From assembly GCA_033032865.1 (NCBI GenBank), contig JAWHQI010000527.1, forward strand, positions 1-64,000: 64,000 nt of DNA, read 5' to 3'. This DNA is from Dactylorhiza incarnata (Eukaryota; Streptophyta; Magnoliopsida; Asparagales; Orchidaceae). A model generated the notes under the pieces. That model saw nothing but the letters and a program-made list of their open reading frames with translations, was not told where the DNA came from and searched no databases. Below are positions 1 to 12,495 of the stretch, piece after piece. The stretch's first letter is position 1; the number at the start of each line of letters is the position of its first letter. A program made the translations under genes and the position numbers.

Positions 1-3000
1 CGAATGATGATTCCTGTTTCAATTTGGAATCCGCGTTTGTGGACGAGTGTTCTTCTCTTTCAGAATTGCTATCCTTAATGATAGACGATTCGGATCTAGC
101 GAATCAACCTCCTTTAGAAGAATTACCGCCAGATTCGCCTTTCGAGCCTTTCGACTCGAAAGATTTAAAAATCTCCACTTCCTACGAAGAACCTCCGGTC
201 TTGGAGCTTAAGCAACTCCCCGACCATCTAAAATATGCTTTTCTAGCCGCGAACTTAAAGCTTCCGGTTATAATATCTTCTACTTTAACTGATTCAGAAA
301 CATCCGAATTGGTTGAAGTTTTATCTAAACATCGCCGTGCAATTGCATGGCAAATTTCCGATATCAGGGGAATTAACCCCTCATTCTGCTCCCACAAAAT
401 TCTTCTCGAAGAAAACCCCCGCAAAACAATTCAGCCTCAACGACGACTTAACCCGAACATGCGGGAAGTCGTTAAGACTGAAATTATTAAACTCCTTGAT
501 GCGGGGATTATCTATCCTATTTCCGACAGTACGTGGGTAAGCCCCGTACAAGTCGTCCCGAAAAAGGGCGGTATAACGGTCGTGGCAAACACGAATAACG
601 AATTAATCCCAACTCGTACTGTTACGGGTTGGAGGGTGTGCATCGACTACAGAAAACTAAACGATGCCACCAGAAAAGACCACTTTCCGTTACCGTTTAT
701 TGATCAAATCTTAGAGCGTCTCTCCGGTCACCCTTTTTATTGCTTCCTTGATGGTCTCTCGGGATTTTTCCAAATCCCTATTTCACCCGAGGACCAAGAA
801 AAAACGACTTTTACTTGCCCTTTCGGCACCTTCGCATATCGGAGGATGCCGTTTGGCCTCTGTAACGCGCCAGCTACATTCCAAAGATGTATGCTGGCAA
901 TATTTGGCGAGCTAGTAGAAGACATAATGGAAGTCTTCATGGATGACTTCTCCGTCTTTGGAAACTCTTTTAAAAATTGTTTAAAAAATTTAGATAGAGT
1001 CCTCCAACGGTGCGAGGAGACGAACTTAGTCTTGAACTGGGAGAAATGCAACTTCATGGTCCGAGAGGGTTTAGTCCTCGGCCATAAAATTTCTTCCAAG
1101 GGGATGGAGGTCGATAAGGCCAAAGTTGCTATAATTGAACAACTTCCTGTTCCTTCGAACGTCAAATCAATTAGAAGTTTTCTTGGCCACGCAGGCTTTT
1201 ATCGGCGGTTCATTCAAGATTTTTCAAAAATAACCAAACCGCTAACTCACCTCCTGGAAAAAGATTCCCCATTCATTTTTGACACGGCCTGCGTAGAGGC
1301 GTTTAATTTTATTAAAAAGCAACTTATCAATTCTCCAATTCTGGTGGCGCCAGATTGGTCTCTTCCGTTTGAGATTATGTGCGACGCGAGCGATATCGCA
1401 GTAGGAGCTGTCTTAGGCCAACGCGTAAATAAATATTTTCATCCAATATATTACGCTTCTCGCACACTCAATGCCGCACAGGCTAACTACACCACAACGG
1501 AAAAGGAACTTCTCGCCGTCATCTTTGCTTTTGATAAATTCCGACCCTACGTAACCCTTTCACATGTAATCGTTTTCACTGATCACTCCGCCTTGAAATA
1601 TCTTTTGGCCAAAGTTGATGCTAAGCCTCGCTTACTTCGATGGATCCTCCTTTTACAGGAATTTGACTTAGAGATCCGGGATAAGAAGGGGGCTGAAAAT
1701 TTAGCAGCCGACCACCTCTCACGTTTAGAACACCCCGTCGCAGAGGCGCTCGTCGAACCCGAAATAGACGATCGATTTCCTGAGGAGCGTCTTTTAATCA
1801 TAAATAATACCAAAACTTCTTCTACCCCTTGGTTCGCAGATTACGCAAACTATTTAGTCGCGCGGGTCCTTCCAAAAGATTTTTCGACTCAGCAGAAGAA
1901 GAAATTCTTCTCTGACTTAAAAAAACTACTTTTGGGAGGACCCCTTTCTCTTTCGAGTCTGCGCAGACCAAGTGATACGAAGATGTGTTTCCAGCGAGGA
2001 GGGTGCGCAAATATTGCGACACTGCCATGAGGGGCCGGCTGGAGGGCATTATCAAGCCAACCGGACCGCGCGGAAAGCGTTAGAGTCAGGCTTTTATTGG
2101 CCCACTCTCTTTAAGGATGCTCACACTTTTGTGAGTATATGCGATAGCTGCCAGCGGTCGGGTAACATCTCCCGTCGTGACGAGATGCCCCAAAATTTTT
2201 ATTTAGAATGCGAAATTTTCGATTTGTGGGGCATAGACTTTGTAGGCCCCCTACCTCCTTCTTTTAATAATCGCTATATCTTAGTGGCGGTCGACTATGT
2301 ATCTAGGTGGGCGGAAGCGCAAGCTCTGCCCACCAATGATGCGCGAGTCGTCGTCCATTTTCTAAAAAAATTATTTTCTCGCTTTGGCACGCCCCGTGCA
2401 ATAGTAAGTGATAGGGGCACGCACTTCTGCAATGCCCAGTTTTCAAAAATTTTATCTAAATACGGCGTCACGCATAAGCTCGCCACCGCCTATCACCCCC
2501 AAACGAGCGGCCAAGTAGAGGTAGTAAATCGCGAGATAAAACGCATTCTGGAAAAAACCGTCTCTTTAAATAGGAAGGATTGGTCCTCAAAACTCGACGA
2601 CGCGTTATGGGCGTATCGTACGGCATACAAGACCGCTATCGGTTGTACGCCCTATCGATTAGTCTACGGCAAAGCGTGCCATTTACCGGTAGAATTAGAA
2701 CACCGCGCTTTTTGGGCCTTAAAATTTTTAAATCTCGATTCGAACTTAGCCTCCGAGAATAGGAAATTCCAACTCAATGAACTCGATGAATGGCGTGCGA
2801 ACGCTTATGAGAGTAATAAATTTTATAAGGAGCGTTCTAAGTTCTACCACGATCGAAAAATTAAATTTCCAAAAACTTTCGCGCCGGGCGATCTTGTCCT
2901 TCTTTATAATTCACGTCTTCGTCTTTTTCCGGGTAAGCTCAAATCCCGCTGGTCCGGCCCCTTTACAGTCAAAGAGGTTTGGCCGTATGGGACCGTTCTT

Positions 3001-3114
3001 ATCTCTCACCCCGAAAAAGGCGATTTTAAAGTCAACGGCCACCGTTTAAAACTATATCTTGCGGGCGATCCGGTGGACGGACACACAGAATCTTTAACCC
3101 TCCCCAATTTATAA
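1..3114 (+). pseudogene. Copy A Gag-Pol 3' part (end of PR, RT, RNase H, INT), frameshifted
   Basis: The window opens inside the polyprotein at the position matching residue ~716 of copy C. The frame runs through RT (catalytic FMDD), RNase H ([20 protein letters not shown]) and into the linker before integrase. At about 1919-1925 a run of seven A replaces the six A of copies B and C, and the frame stops at 2030. The integrase half continues in another frame and ends at the normal stop, 3112-3114. It has an H2C2-type zinc site, GIDFVGP, SDRGTHF and the QTSGQVEV segment. Apart from this one base the copy looks intact. A homopolymer sequencing error is as likely as a real mutation. Confidence 0.93.
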
Positions 3115-4454
3115 TCTCACCACGCCAAATGCGTCAAGCTACGCGACGGTAAACAAAGCGCTCGTGGGAGGCACCCCATATTTATCTAATATTTTTATTA
3201 TGCTTTTTCTCTATTTTTGCAGGGTTTCTTCCGACCCCGCCAGCTTTACTTCAGGGAAGCCTTTTTGCTTCCTTTTTCCTTTTGTATATATTGCATTGTT
3301 ATTTTCCCTTCTTCATACTTACATTACAACATTGGGGACAATGTTGGGTTTACGTATGGGGGTGTATTTCCCGTTTTCAAAAAAAAACAAAAAAAAAAAC
3401 ACAAAAAATTAAAAAGAAAAAACTCCAAAAATAATAAACCCTACTTTACTTTTATTCTTAAAGCATTTAGTTTCGAGAGTATATGTTTGTGGATTTTCAT
3501 AATCGCTAGTTTTACTATTTGTTTGTTTATCTAAGATCGATAGATTTAAACGTTCGGGGTTAAGTTTTAAAGAATATCTTGTGTTTTTAATTTAAATAGA
3601 GGCTTTGTTATCAAGCACTACTTCTACTAGCTAAAATAGAGACATGTGTATTATGTTAGCAAAACAACTTTAGACTGCAATTATCCCTACTTTATGTCTT
3701 CAGGAATCTAGGAATATTCAACTTACTAAGGTTGCTCTCAAAACTTTTTTTTATTATTCTAGAATTTCTCTTGAAAACCCCTTGTATACACCAATTTAGC
3801 ATGGCAAAAACACAAAAAGAAGAAAAAAAAAAAGATCTTATGTCAATGGGAATACAAAAATTCCGTAAACATAGGCACCCAATATTTGTTAAAAGAAATC
3901 CTATGTCAATGGGAATTGCAAATTCCGTAAACACAGGCATTGGGTTAATTAAAAAGGTCAATTTTCCCTCGTCCCTCGTACACCAACGATGGGAGTCAAA
4001 GGAAACTTTATAAGAGGGGTGAGATGATACAATTCATCACCCCTAATCCAAGTACTCTTCTATTTGCCAAGGCTTTTTTCCCCCTTTTCCCTTAACCAAA
4101 TTATTGTTTCTAGTTTTAATTCAAAAAATCATTTGAGAGCATAATTAGTAACTTATATTTTTCCTTTATGTTTCTTTAAACAAAGGTTATTATAATTTCG
4201 ATCTAATCTCGTTTACTAATGATTGCAATTTTGTTTGCTATTTGGTTAATTAAGAAGTCTTTTGGCCAGGACATTTCTTCTACTTAAATCATTTGCATAA
4301 TTTAGGACTTAACTCTTATTACTCCGAATTTTTATTTTTCAGTCTCTTATGATTAAAAATAAAACGATAGCCAAAAATTAGAACTTATGTTAATCCCGTA
4401 TAGATCTCTCTTACTTTTGCCCTGGAATAGCAAAAGCTTAAGTTTGGGGGTATT
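3115..4454 (+). other. 3' non-Pol region of copy A, between integrase stop and LTR1
   Basis: These 1340 bp hold no long frame and no recognisable env-like protein. Visible parts are a pyrimidine tract ending in a good 3' splice-site-like AG (3221-3222), a purine-rich PPT-like stretch around 3329-3369, long A runs at 3379-3420, two near-repeats of a 'tgtcaatgggaat' block (3841-3920), and the terminal PPT. In Athila elements this interval can carry an env-like gene. Here only short hydrophobic frames occur, and they are broken differently in each copy. Confidence 0.7.
4441..4454 (+). promoter_or_regulatory. Polypurine tract, plus-strand primer site of copy A
   Basis: An 'agtttgggggtatt' tract lies immediately 5' of the LTR1 start (TGATAAG). 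This is the usual PPT form of Athila/Tat elements and it recurs exactly before LTR2 and LTR3. Confidence 0.85.
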
Positions 4455-4618
4455 TGATAAGTAATAAAAAATATGTATTTTTGGTATAAGTATTAGTATA
4501 GTTTTAATTAATATTGTGAATTTTCTATGTAAATTAATGAATAAATTGCTTCTTTATTATTTCTGGTTTCTAACTTAGTTTTATTTTTGTTTTTGCAATT
4601 TTTTGCAAAATTTTCACA

Positions 4619-5103
4619 GGTCACGCCCTCAGACACGCCCGTGACCAAGGGCGTGTAATTTTAAAGATCAAATATCAACGGGACGGCTCAATTCAGATCA
4701 AATCCCGACAAATCGCTCAAGTCACGCCCGAGGTCACGCCCGTGACCAAGGGCGTGTAATTTTAAAAGCCAAATTTCCAGCTGGCAGCCGTTTTCAGGTG
4801 AAATCTCGAAGAGTTGATCAAGTCACGCCCGTGACTCTACAAGTCACGCCCGTGTTCCAGCAGAGTCACGCCCGTGAGCCGCCAGCGTGTCACGTCTCGA
4901 AGCCGCACCCATGTTGCCGACATCAGCCACCCATAGTCACGCCCGTGACTCACCAAGTCACGCCCGTGACATACCAAGTCACGCCCGTGTGCAGCCATGT
5001 TTGACGGCCAGACCTTCCAGAAGGCGGCGAATACAGCCGAGCAAATGTCACGCCCTAAGTCACGGCCGTGACATTCAAGTCACGCCCGTGACCTAGGGCG
5101 TGT
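4619..5103 (+). repeat. Array of GTCACGCCCGTGAC-type palindromic motifs in LTR1
   Basis: About a dozen copies of a near-palindrome, gtcacgcccgtgac and variants including the perfect palindrome gtcacggccgtgac, lie just upstream of the TATA box. Three 'gggcgtgta' blocks pair with upstream 'acacgccc', so hairpins are possible. The position in U3 suggests promoter or enhancer elements. The TGAC/GTCA half-sites resemble plant bZIP sites (inference). Confidence 0.85.
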
Positions 5104-5120
5104 AAAACTCAAATTTTCCC

Positions 5121-5128
5121 TATAAATA
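5121..5128 (+). promoter_or_regulatory. TATA box of LTR1
   Basis: TATAAATA stands after the palindrome array and before a non-repetitive leader. Transcription would be expected to start about 25-35 bp downstream, near 5150-5160, marking the U3/R border. Confidence 0.75.
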
Positions 5129-5288
5129 GAGGGGCTCGGCTGAAGTTATTTTCATCCAAATTTTGAGTGGTTTTTGTTGTATTGTGAGTTCTTTTGAGTG
5201 ATCGTGAGCTTCTCTTCTGCATTTCAGTTTAAGTTCGTTTGTAGTTTTTTTTTCGTCTTCCTAGTCTAGTTGTAATGCTGATTTCAGA

Positions 5289-5294
5289 AATAAA
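5289..5294 (+). terminator. Polyadenylation signal AATAAA in LTR1
   Basis: An AATAAA motif lies about 165 bp downstream of the TATA box, followed by T-rich sequence. This fits 3'-end formation within R. It is a short motif, so support is moderate. Confidence 0.5.
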
Positions 5295-5616
5295 ATGATG
5301 TTTTTCTCATTTGGATCATCTTCTTTTTATTAATGTTAGTGTGTGTGCGTGTATGAGTTTAGCTTTATTGCTTTCATAATTTAGTTTTATTGCTTTTATA
5401 GTTAGTTTTATTGCTTTCATATTCTAGGTTTACTGTTTTCATAGCTTAGATTTACAAGCTTTCATAAAATAGTCTTATCGTTTTCTTTTTCGCCTTATTT
5501 TATCGCTTTCATTTAAACGTTTTCTTTTTCAGTTTCTTTTAGAGTGTGTGCGTGTATGAGATAGTATTTTCCTTTTTTGTAGCTTAGTTTTTATTTCAGT
5601 CTTTATATAACTGCTA

Positions 5617-5922
5617 TATACCACCCCCTTCTCAAATAAGAGGCTAATTTACTTTAGCACTTATTTAAGTCGGTTGGGATGGATATTATTTCTGCACCTT
5701 TATAAGTCTTTTCATTTCTATACCACCCCCTTCTCAAATAAGAGGCTAATTTACTTTAGCACTTATTTAAGTCGGTTGGGACGGATATTATTTCTGCACC
5801 TTTATAAGTCTTTTCATTTCTATACCACCCCCTTCTTAAATAAGAGGCTAAGAACTTTTTAGCACTTGTTTAAGGTGGTTGGGACGGATATTATTACTGT
5901 TTTTATATAAGTCTTTTTATTT
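5617..5922 (+). repeat. 102-bp minisatellite, 3 copies, in LTR1
   Basis: Units start at 5617, 5719 and 5821 with 'tataccacccccttct'. The third has diverged ('taaataagaggctaagaac'). The unit recurs at the same place in LTR2 and LTR3, so it is part of the element. Confidence 0.9.
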
Positions 5923-7021
5923 CCTTTTTATCCGCTTATATCCGCTTTAATTATCAAACATGTATTTTTCAACCGATAATGCCGTCTCCATTCCGATGAG
6001 TGGCTAATTTCCTTTAGCGCACGACGTCGAAGAGCATTGGGACACAAAAATAGTTTTTCTATAAAAATTAAAACATCTCTTTCTAAAATAATTAACGCTT
6101 AAGGTTTACCCGAGAATCACGTTGAGTGGAGCCACATAATCGATGTGTGGTTTTCATTTCCGTTTTCGTACCTAGTTAGCCGAGAGGCTCGTGTGTACGG
6201 ACTGATCACTCACGGGTAAAGAGAAGTGCGCTCTACCCTCGAGAGAGGACGAGGTAACTCTCCCGAATTGGAAATAAAAACCCAATAGCGGGGTTCGCAA
6301 CATAAAGCGAGTATTAAGAACATTCGATTGTAGAACGAGAGTTCGGTCGAATATTCATAATCTCAGGTGGGCGTACCCTCGAGAGAGGAGCGTTCATAAT
6401 TATGGAACCTCCACGGCCAAGTCATCTTAATATTTTGAAAAGTCATCACTTTTAATTCTACGAAAAATCTATTTTCGTCTCAAGGTAATTCGACGTCGCG
6501 CGCTATATTTCTCATCACTTAGAACTCTAGTAAATCGCTTAAATCATCTTTCGCATTTTATCATTTAGAACTCTAGTTAAATCAACTAAAAATATTATTC
6601 CGATAAAATAATAGTTCGTCCCTCGAAGTAGCATAATCAACACGACCCGCGGAAATATACGATCCCGATATTTTCTAAAAATATCCTGTATTACTTGCGA
6701 TAAGGTATACTTGCCTTTATCAAATGATTAATTTGGACTAAAAATTCAAACACAGCTTTTCAAACTCATTTAGTGCAAAACTCTCCTTTTCTACTATTCA
6801 ATTCAATAGAATTCGGCATTATAGCCGAAGCGTAATTGTCAATATTCCGAAAGAAGAAAAAGATCGTTACTTCTATCCTTCGATAGGATAACGGTTAATT
6901 TCTCAAAGTAGGAGTACTTGCGAGACTCTTCGAAAATATCCGCCAATTCTAAACTCTTAATATAAAGGTTATCTTTTATTTATAAAACAAAAAGAAGAAG
7001 CCCAAGTAATCATCAAGTTTT

Positions 7022-7039
7022 TGGCGCCGTTGCCGGGGA
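7022..7039 (+). promoter_or_regulatory. Primer binding site, tRNA-Asp type, copy B
   Basis: TGGCGCCGTTGCCGGGGA is complementary to the 3' end of plant tRNA-Asp including CCA. It follows the LTR by six bases. tRNA-Asp priming is characteristic of Athila elements (family knowledge). Confidence 0.93.
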
Positions 7040-7236
7040 GCTTTGTGTTGTTATTTGAAAGTAGGAACTGCTATTAATTTTATTCCTTATCTATATATTA
7101 AAAAAAAAAAAGGCACAAAAAAAAAAGAGGTTACAAAACTAATAAAAAAAAATTATATAAATATAAAAACTTATATTAAAAAAAAAAAATATAATAATAA
7201 TAAAACAGAAAATCCAAAAATATTGTTTTTTTGTTT

Positions 7237-10200
7237 ATGACCCGAGGAAACTCCTCGGACGATTCGACTATTCCTTTTGACCCCGAAATCGAGCGCACTC
7301 TTCGTGAGCGCATCCGATCTCGTGATCAAAACTTACTCGAAACCCCCGAAGAGTCAATCAGAGATACTATAAATATGGGCGATCCAATTCCAAATGCGGC
7401 CCGGACCATGGCATATTATGCCCGGCCGAATTTGGAAGATACAGGATCCAGTATTACTCGCCCGACAGTTAATAATAATAATTTTGAAATAAAATCCAGC
7501 ATAATTCAAATGGTACAACAGTCGATTCAGTTCGACGGTTTGCCAGATGAGGACCCAAATCAGCACCTTTCAAACTTTTTAGAAATATGCGACACCTTTA
7601 AAATTAATGGCGTCACTGATGACGCCATTCGTTTACGCTTATTTCCATTTTCGCTACGGTCAAAGGCCAAATCATGGTTGACTTCTCTTCCGAGAGGGTC
7701 CATAACCACGTGGGCCCAATTGACGGAATTTTTCTTAACTAAGTATTTTCCTCCGTCAAAAACCGCAAAACTACGCACGGATATCACATCCTTTGTGCAA
7801 TTCGATTCCGAGTCTCTTTATGAGACTTGGGAGCGTTTTAAGGAATATTTGCGTAGGTGTCCTCATCACGCGCTACCAACTTGGCTACAGGTCCAAACGT
7901 TTTATAATGGTTTAAATTTTTCTACACGGCAGATGATTGATGCGGCTTCCGGGGGAACGTTAAACAACAAAACCCCAGAGACCGCTCAAGCTCTGATCGA
8001 CGAAATGGCCATGAATGCGTACCAATGGAACGTGCCAAGGTCGCGTCCTACTAAACCGGCTGGTCTTTTTGAAGTGGACGCCACTACTTTCTTAGCCTCA
8101 CAGGTAGAGCGGCTAAGTAAGCAGGTGGCGGAGATGACTGTTTCCTCCTCCACTCCCGCTTGGAATAATAATAATAATAATAATAATAACGTAATCGAAG
8201 AATCGGTGGATTACCTCGGTAATCCGGTTAGGCCCCCCTTCAACCCTAATAACAACCCGTATAGTAATACTTATAATCTAGGTTGGAGGAGCCACCCTAA
8301 TTTCTCCTGGAGCAATCCTAACAATGCTCAGAGGCCCCCAAATATGAATCCTCAGGGATTTCCGCAAGGATTTCCGCAGGGATTCCAGCCTCCTCCTCCA
8401 AAACCTTCGCCGCTCGAAGATATTTTGTCTAAGTACATCGCGTCCAACGATTCAAATATCCGGAATCTTACCGGATCGATTAAAAGCTTGGAAAACCAGG
8501 TTGGACAACTTGCAAAGATGGTCTCCGAGCGGCCATACGGAGCTTTACCAGGGAATACAGAGCCAAACCCAAGGGAAAATGCCAACGCTATAACCCTTCG
8601 AAGCGGCAAGGAGGTCGTCTCCCCATTGCGGGTTGAGCCTAAGGTATGCATTTCGCCTCCGACCCCTCCACCCTCTTCTTCGATTCTAATTGCTCCAGCT
8701 TCTCCGGTTGTGCCAAATGTTTCGAGTCCTCGAATTCCTTACCCGTCTAAAATTAATAAAGAGAAGGAGGACGAAAATTATCAAAATTTTTGCGTATTTT
8801 AAAACAAATTCAAATAAACGTCCCCTTCTGCGAGGCACTCTCCCAAATGCCGAAATATGCGAAATATCTTAAAGAGTTGCTTTCTAATAAAAAGCGACTC
8901 GAGGATGTTTCGCGTGTTTCCCTTAATGCGGAATGTTCGGCTGTTCTCCTTAACAAATTGCCGCCAAAACTAAACGACCCGGGACGGTTCTCCATCCCGT
9001 GTCTCTTTGGCAATATGTTAATAAAGTACGCTCTTGCAGACTTAGGCGCCAGCATCAATTTGATGCCTTTTTCTCTTTTCAAAAAACTCAATTTAGGCGT
9101 CCCGAGTCCGACAAAAATGAGCATCCAACTCGCGGATCGCTCGGTAAAGTACCCAATCGGGGTAGCGGAAGATGTTCTGGTCATGGTTGACAAGTTTATC
9201 TTCCCGGTAGACTTTGTCATCCTGGACATAGAGGAGGACGTCGAGGTGCCCATCATCCTCGGTCGCCCCTTTCTCGCAACCTCCCGTGCGTTAATCGATG
9301 TCAGTAACGGTCGCCTCCTCCTTCGAGTTGGAGACGACGAAGTTACTTTACATATCAACCCCTCCATGCGGAACTCACTATCGAATGATGATTCCTGTTT
9401 CAATTTGGAATCCGCGTTTGTGGACGAGTGTTCTTCTCTTTCAGAATTGCTATCCTTAATGATAGACGATTCGGATCTAGCGAATCAACCTCCTTTAGAA
9501 GAATTACCGCCAGATTCGCCTTTCGAGCCTTTCGACTCGAAAGATTTAAAAATCTCCACTTCCTACGAAGAACCTCCGGTCTTGGAGCTTAAGCAACTCC
9601 CCGACCATCTAAAATATGCTTTTCTAGCCGCGAACTTAAAGCTTCCGGTTATAATATCTTCTACTTTAACTGATTCAGAAACATCCGAATTGGTTGAAGT
9701 TTTATCTAAACATCGCCGTGCAATTGCATGGCAAATTTCCGATATCAGGGGAATTAACCCCTCATTCTGCTCCCACAAAATTCTTCTCGAAGAAAACCCC
9801 CGCAAAACAATTCAGCCTCAACGACGACTTAACCCGAACATGCGGGAAGTCGTTAAGACTGAAATTATTAAACTCCTTGATGCGGGGATTATCTATCCTA
9901 TTTCCGACAGTACGTGGGTAAGCCCCGTACAAGTCGTCCCGAAAAAGGGCGGTATAACGGTCGTGGCAAACACGAATAACGAATTAATCCCAACTCGTAC
10001 TGTTACGGGTTGGAGGGTGTGCATCGACTACAGAAAACTAAACGATGCCACCAGAAAAGACCACTTTCCGTTACCGTTTATTGATCAAATCTTAGAGCGT
10101 CTCTCCGGTCACCCTTTTTATTGCTTCCTTGATGGTCTCTCGGGATTTTTCCAAATCCCTATTTCACCCGAGGACCAAGAAAAAACGACTTTTACTTGCC

Positions 10201-12495
10201 CTTTCGGCACCTTCGCATATCGGAGGATGCCGTTTGGCCTCTGTAACGCGCCAGCTACATTCCAAAGATGTATGCTGGCAATATTTGGCGAGCTAGTAGA
10301 AGACATAATGGAAGTCTTCATGGATGACTTCTCCGTCTTTGGAAACTCTTTTAAAAATTGTTTAAAAAATTTAGATAGAGTCCTCCAACGGTGCGAGGAG
10401 ACGAACTTAGTCTTGAACTGGGAGAAATGCAACTTCATGGTCCGAGAGGGTTTAGTCCTCGGCCATAAAATTTCTTCCAAGGGGATGGAGGTCGATAAGG
10501 CCAAAGTTGCTATAATTGAACAACTTCCTGTTCCTTCGAACGTCAAATCAATTAGAAGTTTTCTTGGCCACGCAGGCTTTTATCGGCGGTTCATTCAAGA
10601 TTTTTCAAAAATAACCAAACCGCTAACTCACCTCCTGGAAAAAGATTCCCCATTCATTTTTGACACGGCCTGCGTAGAGGCGTTTAATTTTATTAAAAAG
10701 CAACTTATCAATTCTCCAATTCTGGTGGCGCCAGATTGGTCTCTTCCGTTTGAGATTATGTGCGACGCGAGCGATATCGCAGTAGGAGCTGTCTTAGGCC
10801 AACGCGTAAATAAATATTTTCATCCAATATATTACGCTTCTCGCACACTCAATGCCGCACAGGCTAACTACACCACAACGGAAAAGGAACTTCTCGCCGT
10901 CATCTTTGCTTTTGATAAATTCCGACCCTACGTAACCCTTTCACATGTAATCGTTTTCACTGATCACTCCGCCTTGAAATATCTTTTGGCCAAAGTTGAT
11001 GCTAAGCCTCGCTTACTTCGATGGATCCTCCTTTTACAGGAATTTGACTTAGAGATCCGGGATAAGAAGGGGGCTGAAAATTTAGCAGCCGACCACCTCT
11101 CACGTTTAGAACACCCCGTCGCAGAGGCGCTCGTCGAACCCGAAATAGACGATCGATTTCCTGAGGAGCGTCTTTTAATCATAAATAATACCAAAACTTC
11201 TTCTACCCCTTGGTTCGCAGATTACGCAAACTATTTAGTCGCGCGGGTCCTTCCAAAAGATTTTTCGACTCAGCAGAAGAAGAAATTCTTCTCTGACTTA
11301 AAAAACTACTTTTGGGAGGACCCCTTTCTCTTTCGAGTCTGCGCAGACCAAGTGATACGAAGATGTGTTTCCAGCGAGGAGGGTGCGCAAATATTGCGAC
11401 ACTGCCATGAGGGGCCGGCTGGAGGGCATTATCAAGCCAACCGGACCGCGCGGAAAGCGTTAGAGTCAGGCTTTTATTGGCCCACTCTCTTTAAGGATGC
11501 TCACACTTTTGTGAGTATATGCGATAGCTGCCAGCGGTCGGGTAACATCTCCCGTCGTGACGAGATGCCCCAAAATTTTTATTTAGAATGCGAAATTTTC
11601 GATTTGTGGGGCATAGACTTTGTAGGCCCCCTACCTCCTTCTTTTAATAATCGCTATATCTTAGTGGCGGTCGACTATGTATCTAGGTGGGCGGAAGCGC
11701 AAGCTCTGCCCACCAATGATGCGCGAGTCGTCGTCCATTTTCTAAAAAAATTATTTTCTCGCTTTGGCACGCCCCGTGCAATAGTAAGTGATAGGGGCAC
11801 GCACTTCTGCAATGCCCAGTTTTCAAAAATTTTATCTAAATACGGCGTCACGCATAAGCTCGCCACCGCCTATCACCCCCAAACGAGCGGCCAAGTAGAG
11901 GTAGTAAATCGCGAGATAAAACGCATTCTGGAAAAAAACCGTCTCTTTAAATAGGAAGGATTGGTCCTCAAAACTCGACGACGCGTTATGGGCGTATCGT
12001 ACGGCATACAAGACCGCTATCGGTTGTACGCCCTATCGATTAGTCTACGGCAAAGCGTGCCATTTACCGGTAGAATTAGAACACCGCGCTTTTTGGGCCT
12101 TAAAATTTTTAAATCTCGATTCGAACTTAGCCTCCGAGAATAGGAAATTCCAACTCAATGAACTCGATGAATGGCGTGCGAACGCTTATGAGAGTAATAA
12201 ATTTTATAAGGAGCGTTCTAAGTTCTACCACGATCGAAAAATTAAATTTCCAAAAACTTTCGCGCCGGGCGATCTTGTCCTTCTTTATAATTCACGTCTT
12301 CGTCTTTTTCCGGGTAAGCTCAAATCCCGCTGGTCCGGCCCCTTTACAGTCAAAGAGGTTTGGCCGTATGGGACCGTTCTTATCTCTCACCCCGAAAAAG
12401 GCGATTTTAAAGTCAACGGCCACCGTTTAAAACTATATCTTGCGGGCGATCCGGTGGACGGACACACAGAATCTTTAACCCTCCCCAATTTATAA
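7237..12495 (+). pseudogene. Copy B Gag-Pol polyprotein with two single-base frameshifts
   Basis: The first ATG after the PBS leader is at 7237. The Gag frame runs to 8802, where one A is missing (four A before TTTTT at 8783-8786, against five in copy C). The next part continues in another frame from about 8790 through PR (DLGAS), RT (FMDD), RNase H and the integrase core to 11954. There an extra A (seven at 11932-11938 against six) breaks it again. The integrase C-terminus follows in a third frame to the stop at 12493-12495. Two base substitutions against C are at 7369 (Ile/Val) and 9204 (Pro/Ser). Everything else checked by eye matches, so the breaks are recent or are sequencing errors in A runs. 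Confidence 0.93.

Larger units (their letters stand above)
4455..7015 (+). repeat. LTR1 of the Athila-type array (2561 bp)
   Basis: It starts TGATAAG directly after the PPT and ends ATCATCA six bases before the tRNA-Asp PBS. The right boundary is confirmed by LTR3, where similarity stops at the same base. This LTR is the 3' LTR of copy A and the 5' LTR of copy B. It contains a palindrome-rich U3 part, a TATA box, an AATAAA signal and a 3 x 102-bp minisatellite. I saw no base difference from LTR2 or LTR3 by eye, and all three are 2561 bp, so the copies look very young. Confidence 0.95.

Noticed and set aside
182..1813. Minus-strand frames of 76-142 codons opposite pol (and repeats of them in copies B and C)
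   Set aside because: They are shadows of the conserved RT/RNase H frame, with no family motif; the sense strand fully explains the sequence.
4798..5096. 68-69 codon frames in each LTR with 'QVTPVTHQVTPV'-like repeats
   Set aside because: They only translate the GTCACGCCC repeats of U3; they lie upstream of the TATA box.
4619..5103. CRISPR-like spaced repeats
   Set aside because: Repeats are short, unequal and irregularly spaced, in a plant retrotransposon LTR; no cas genes.
8690..12430. Copy B read as several separate genes
   Set aside because: The pieces are one polyprotein split by single-base indels, as comparison with copy C shows.
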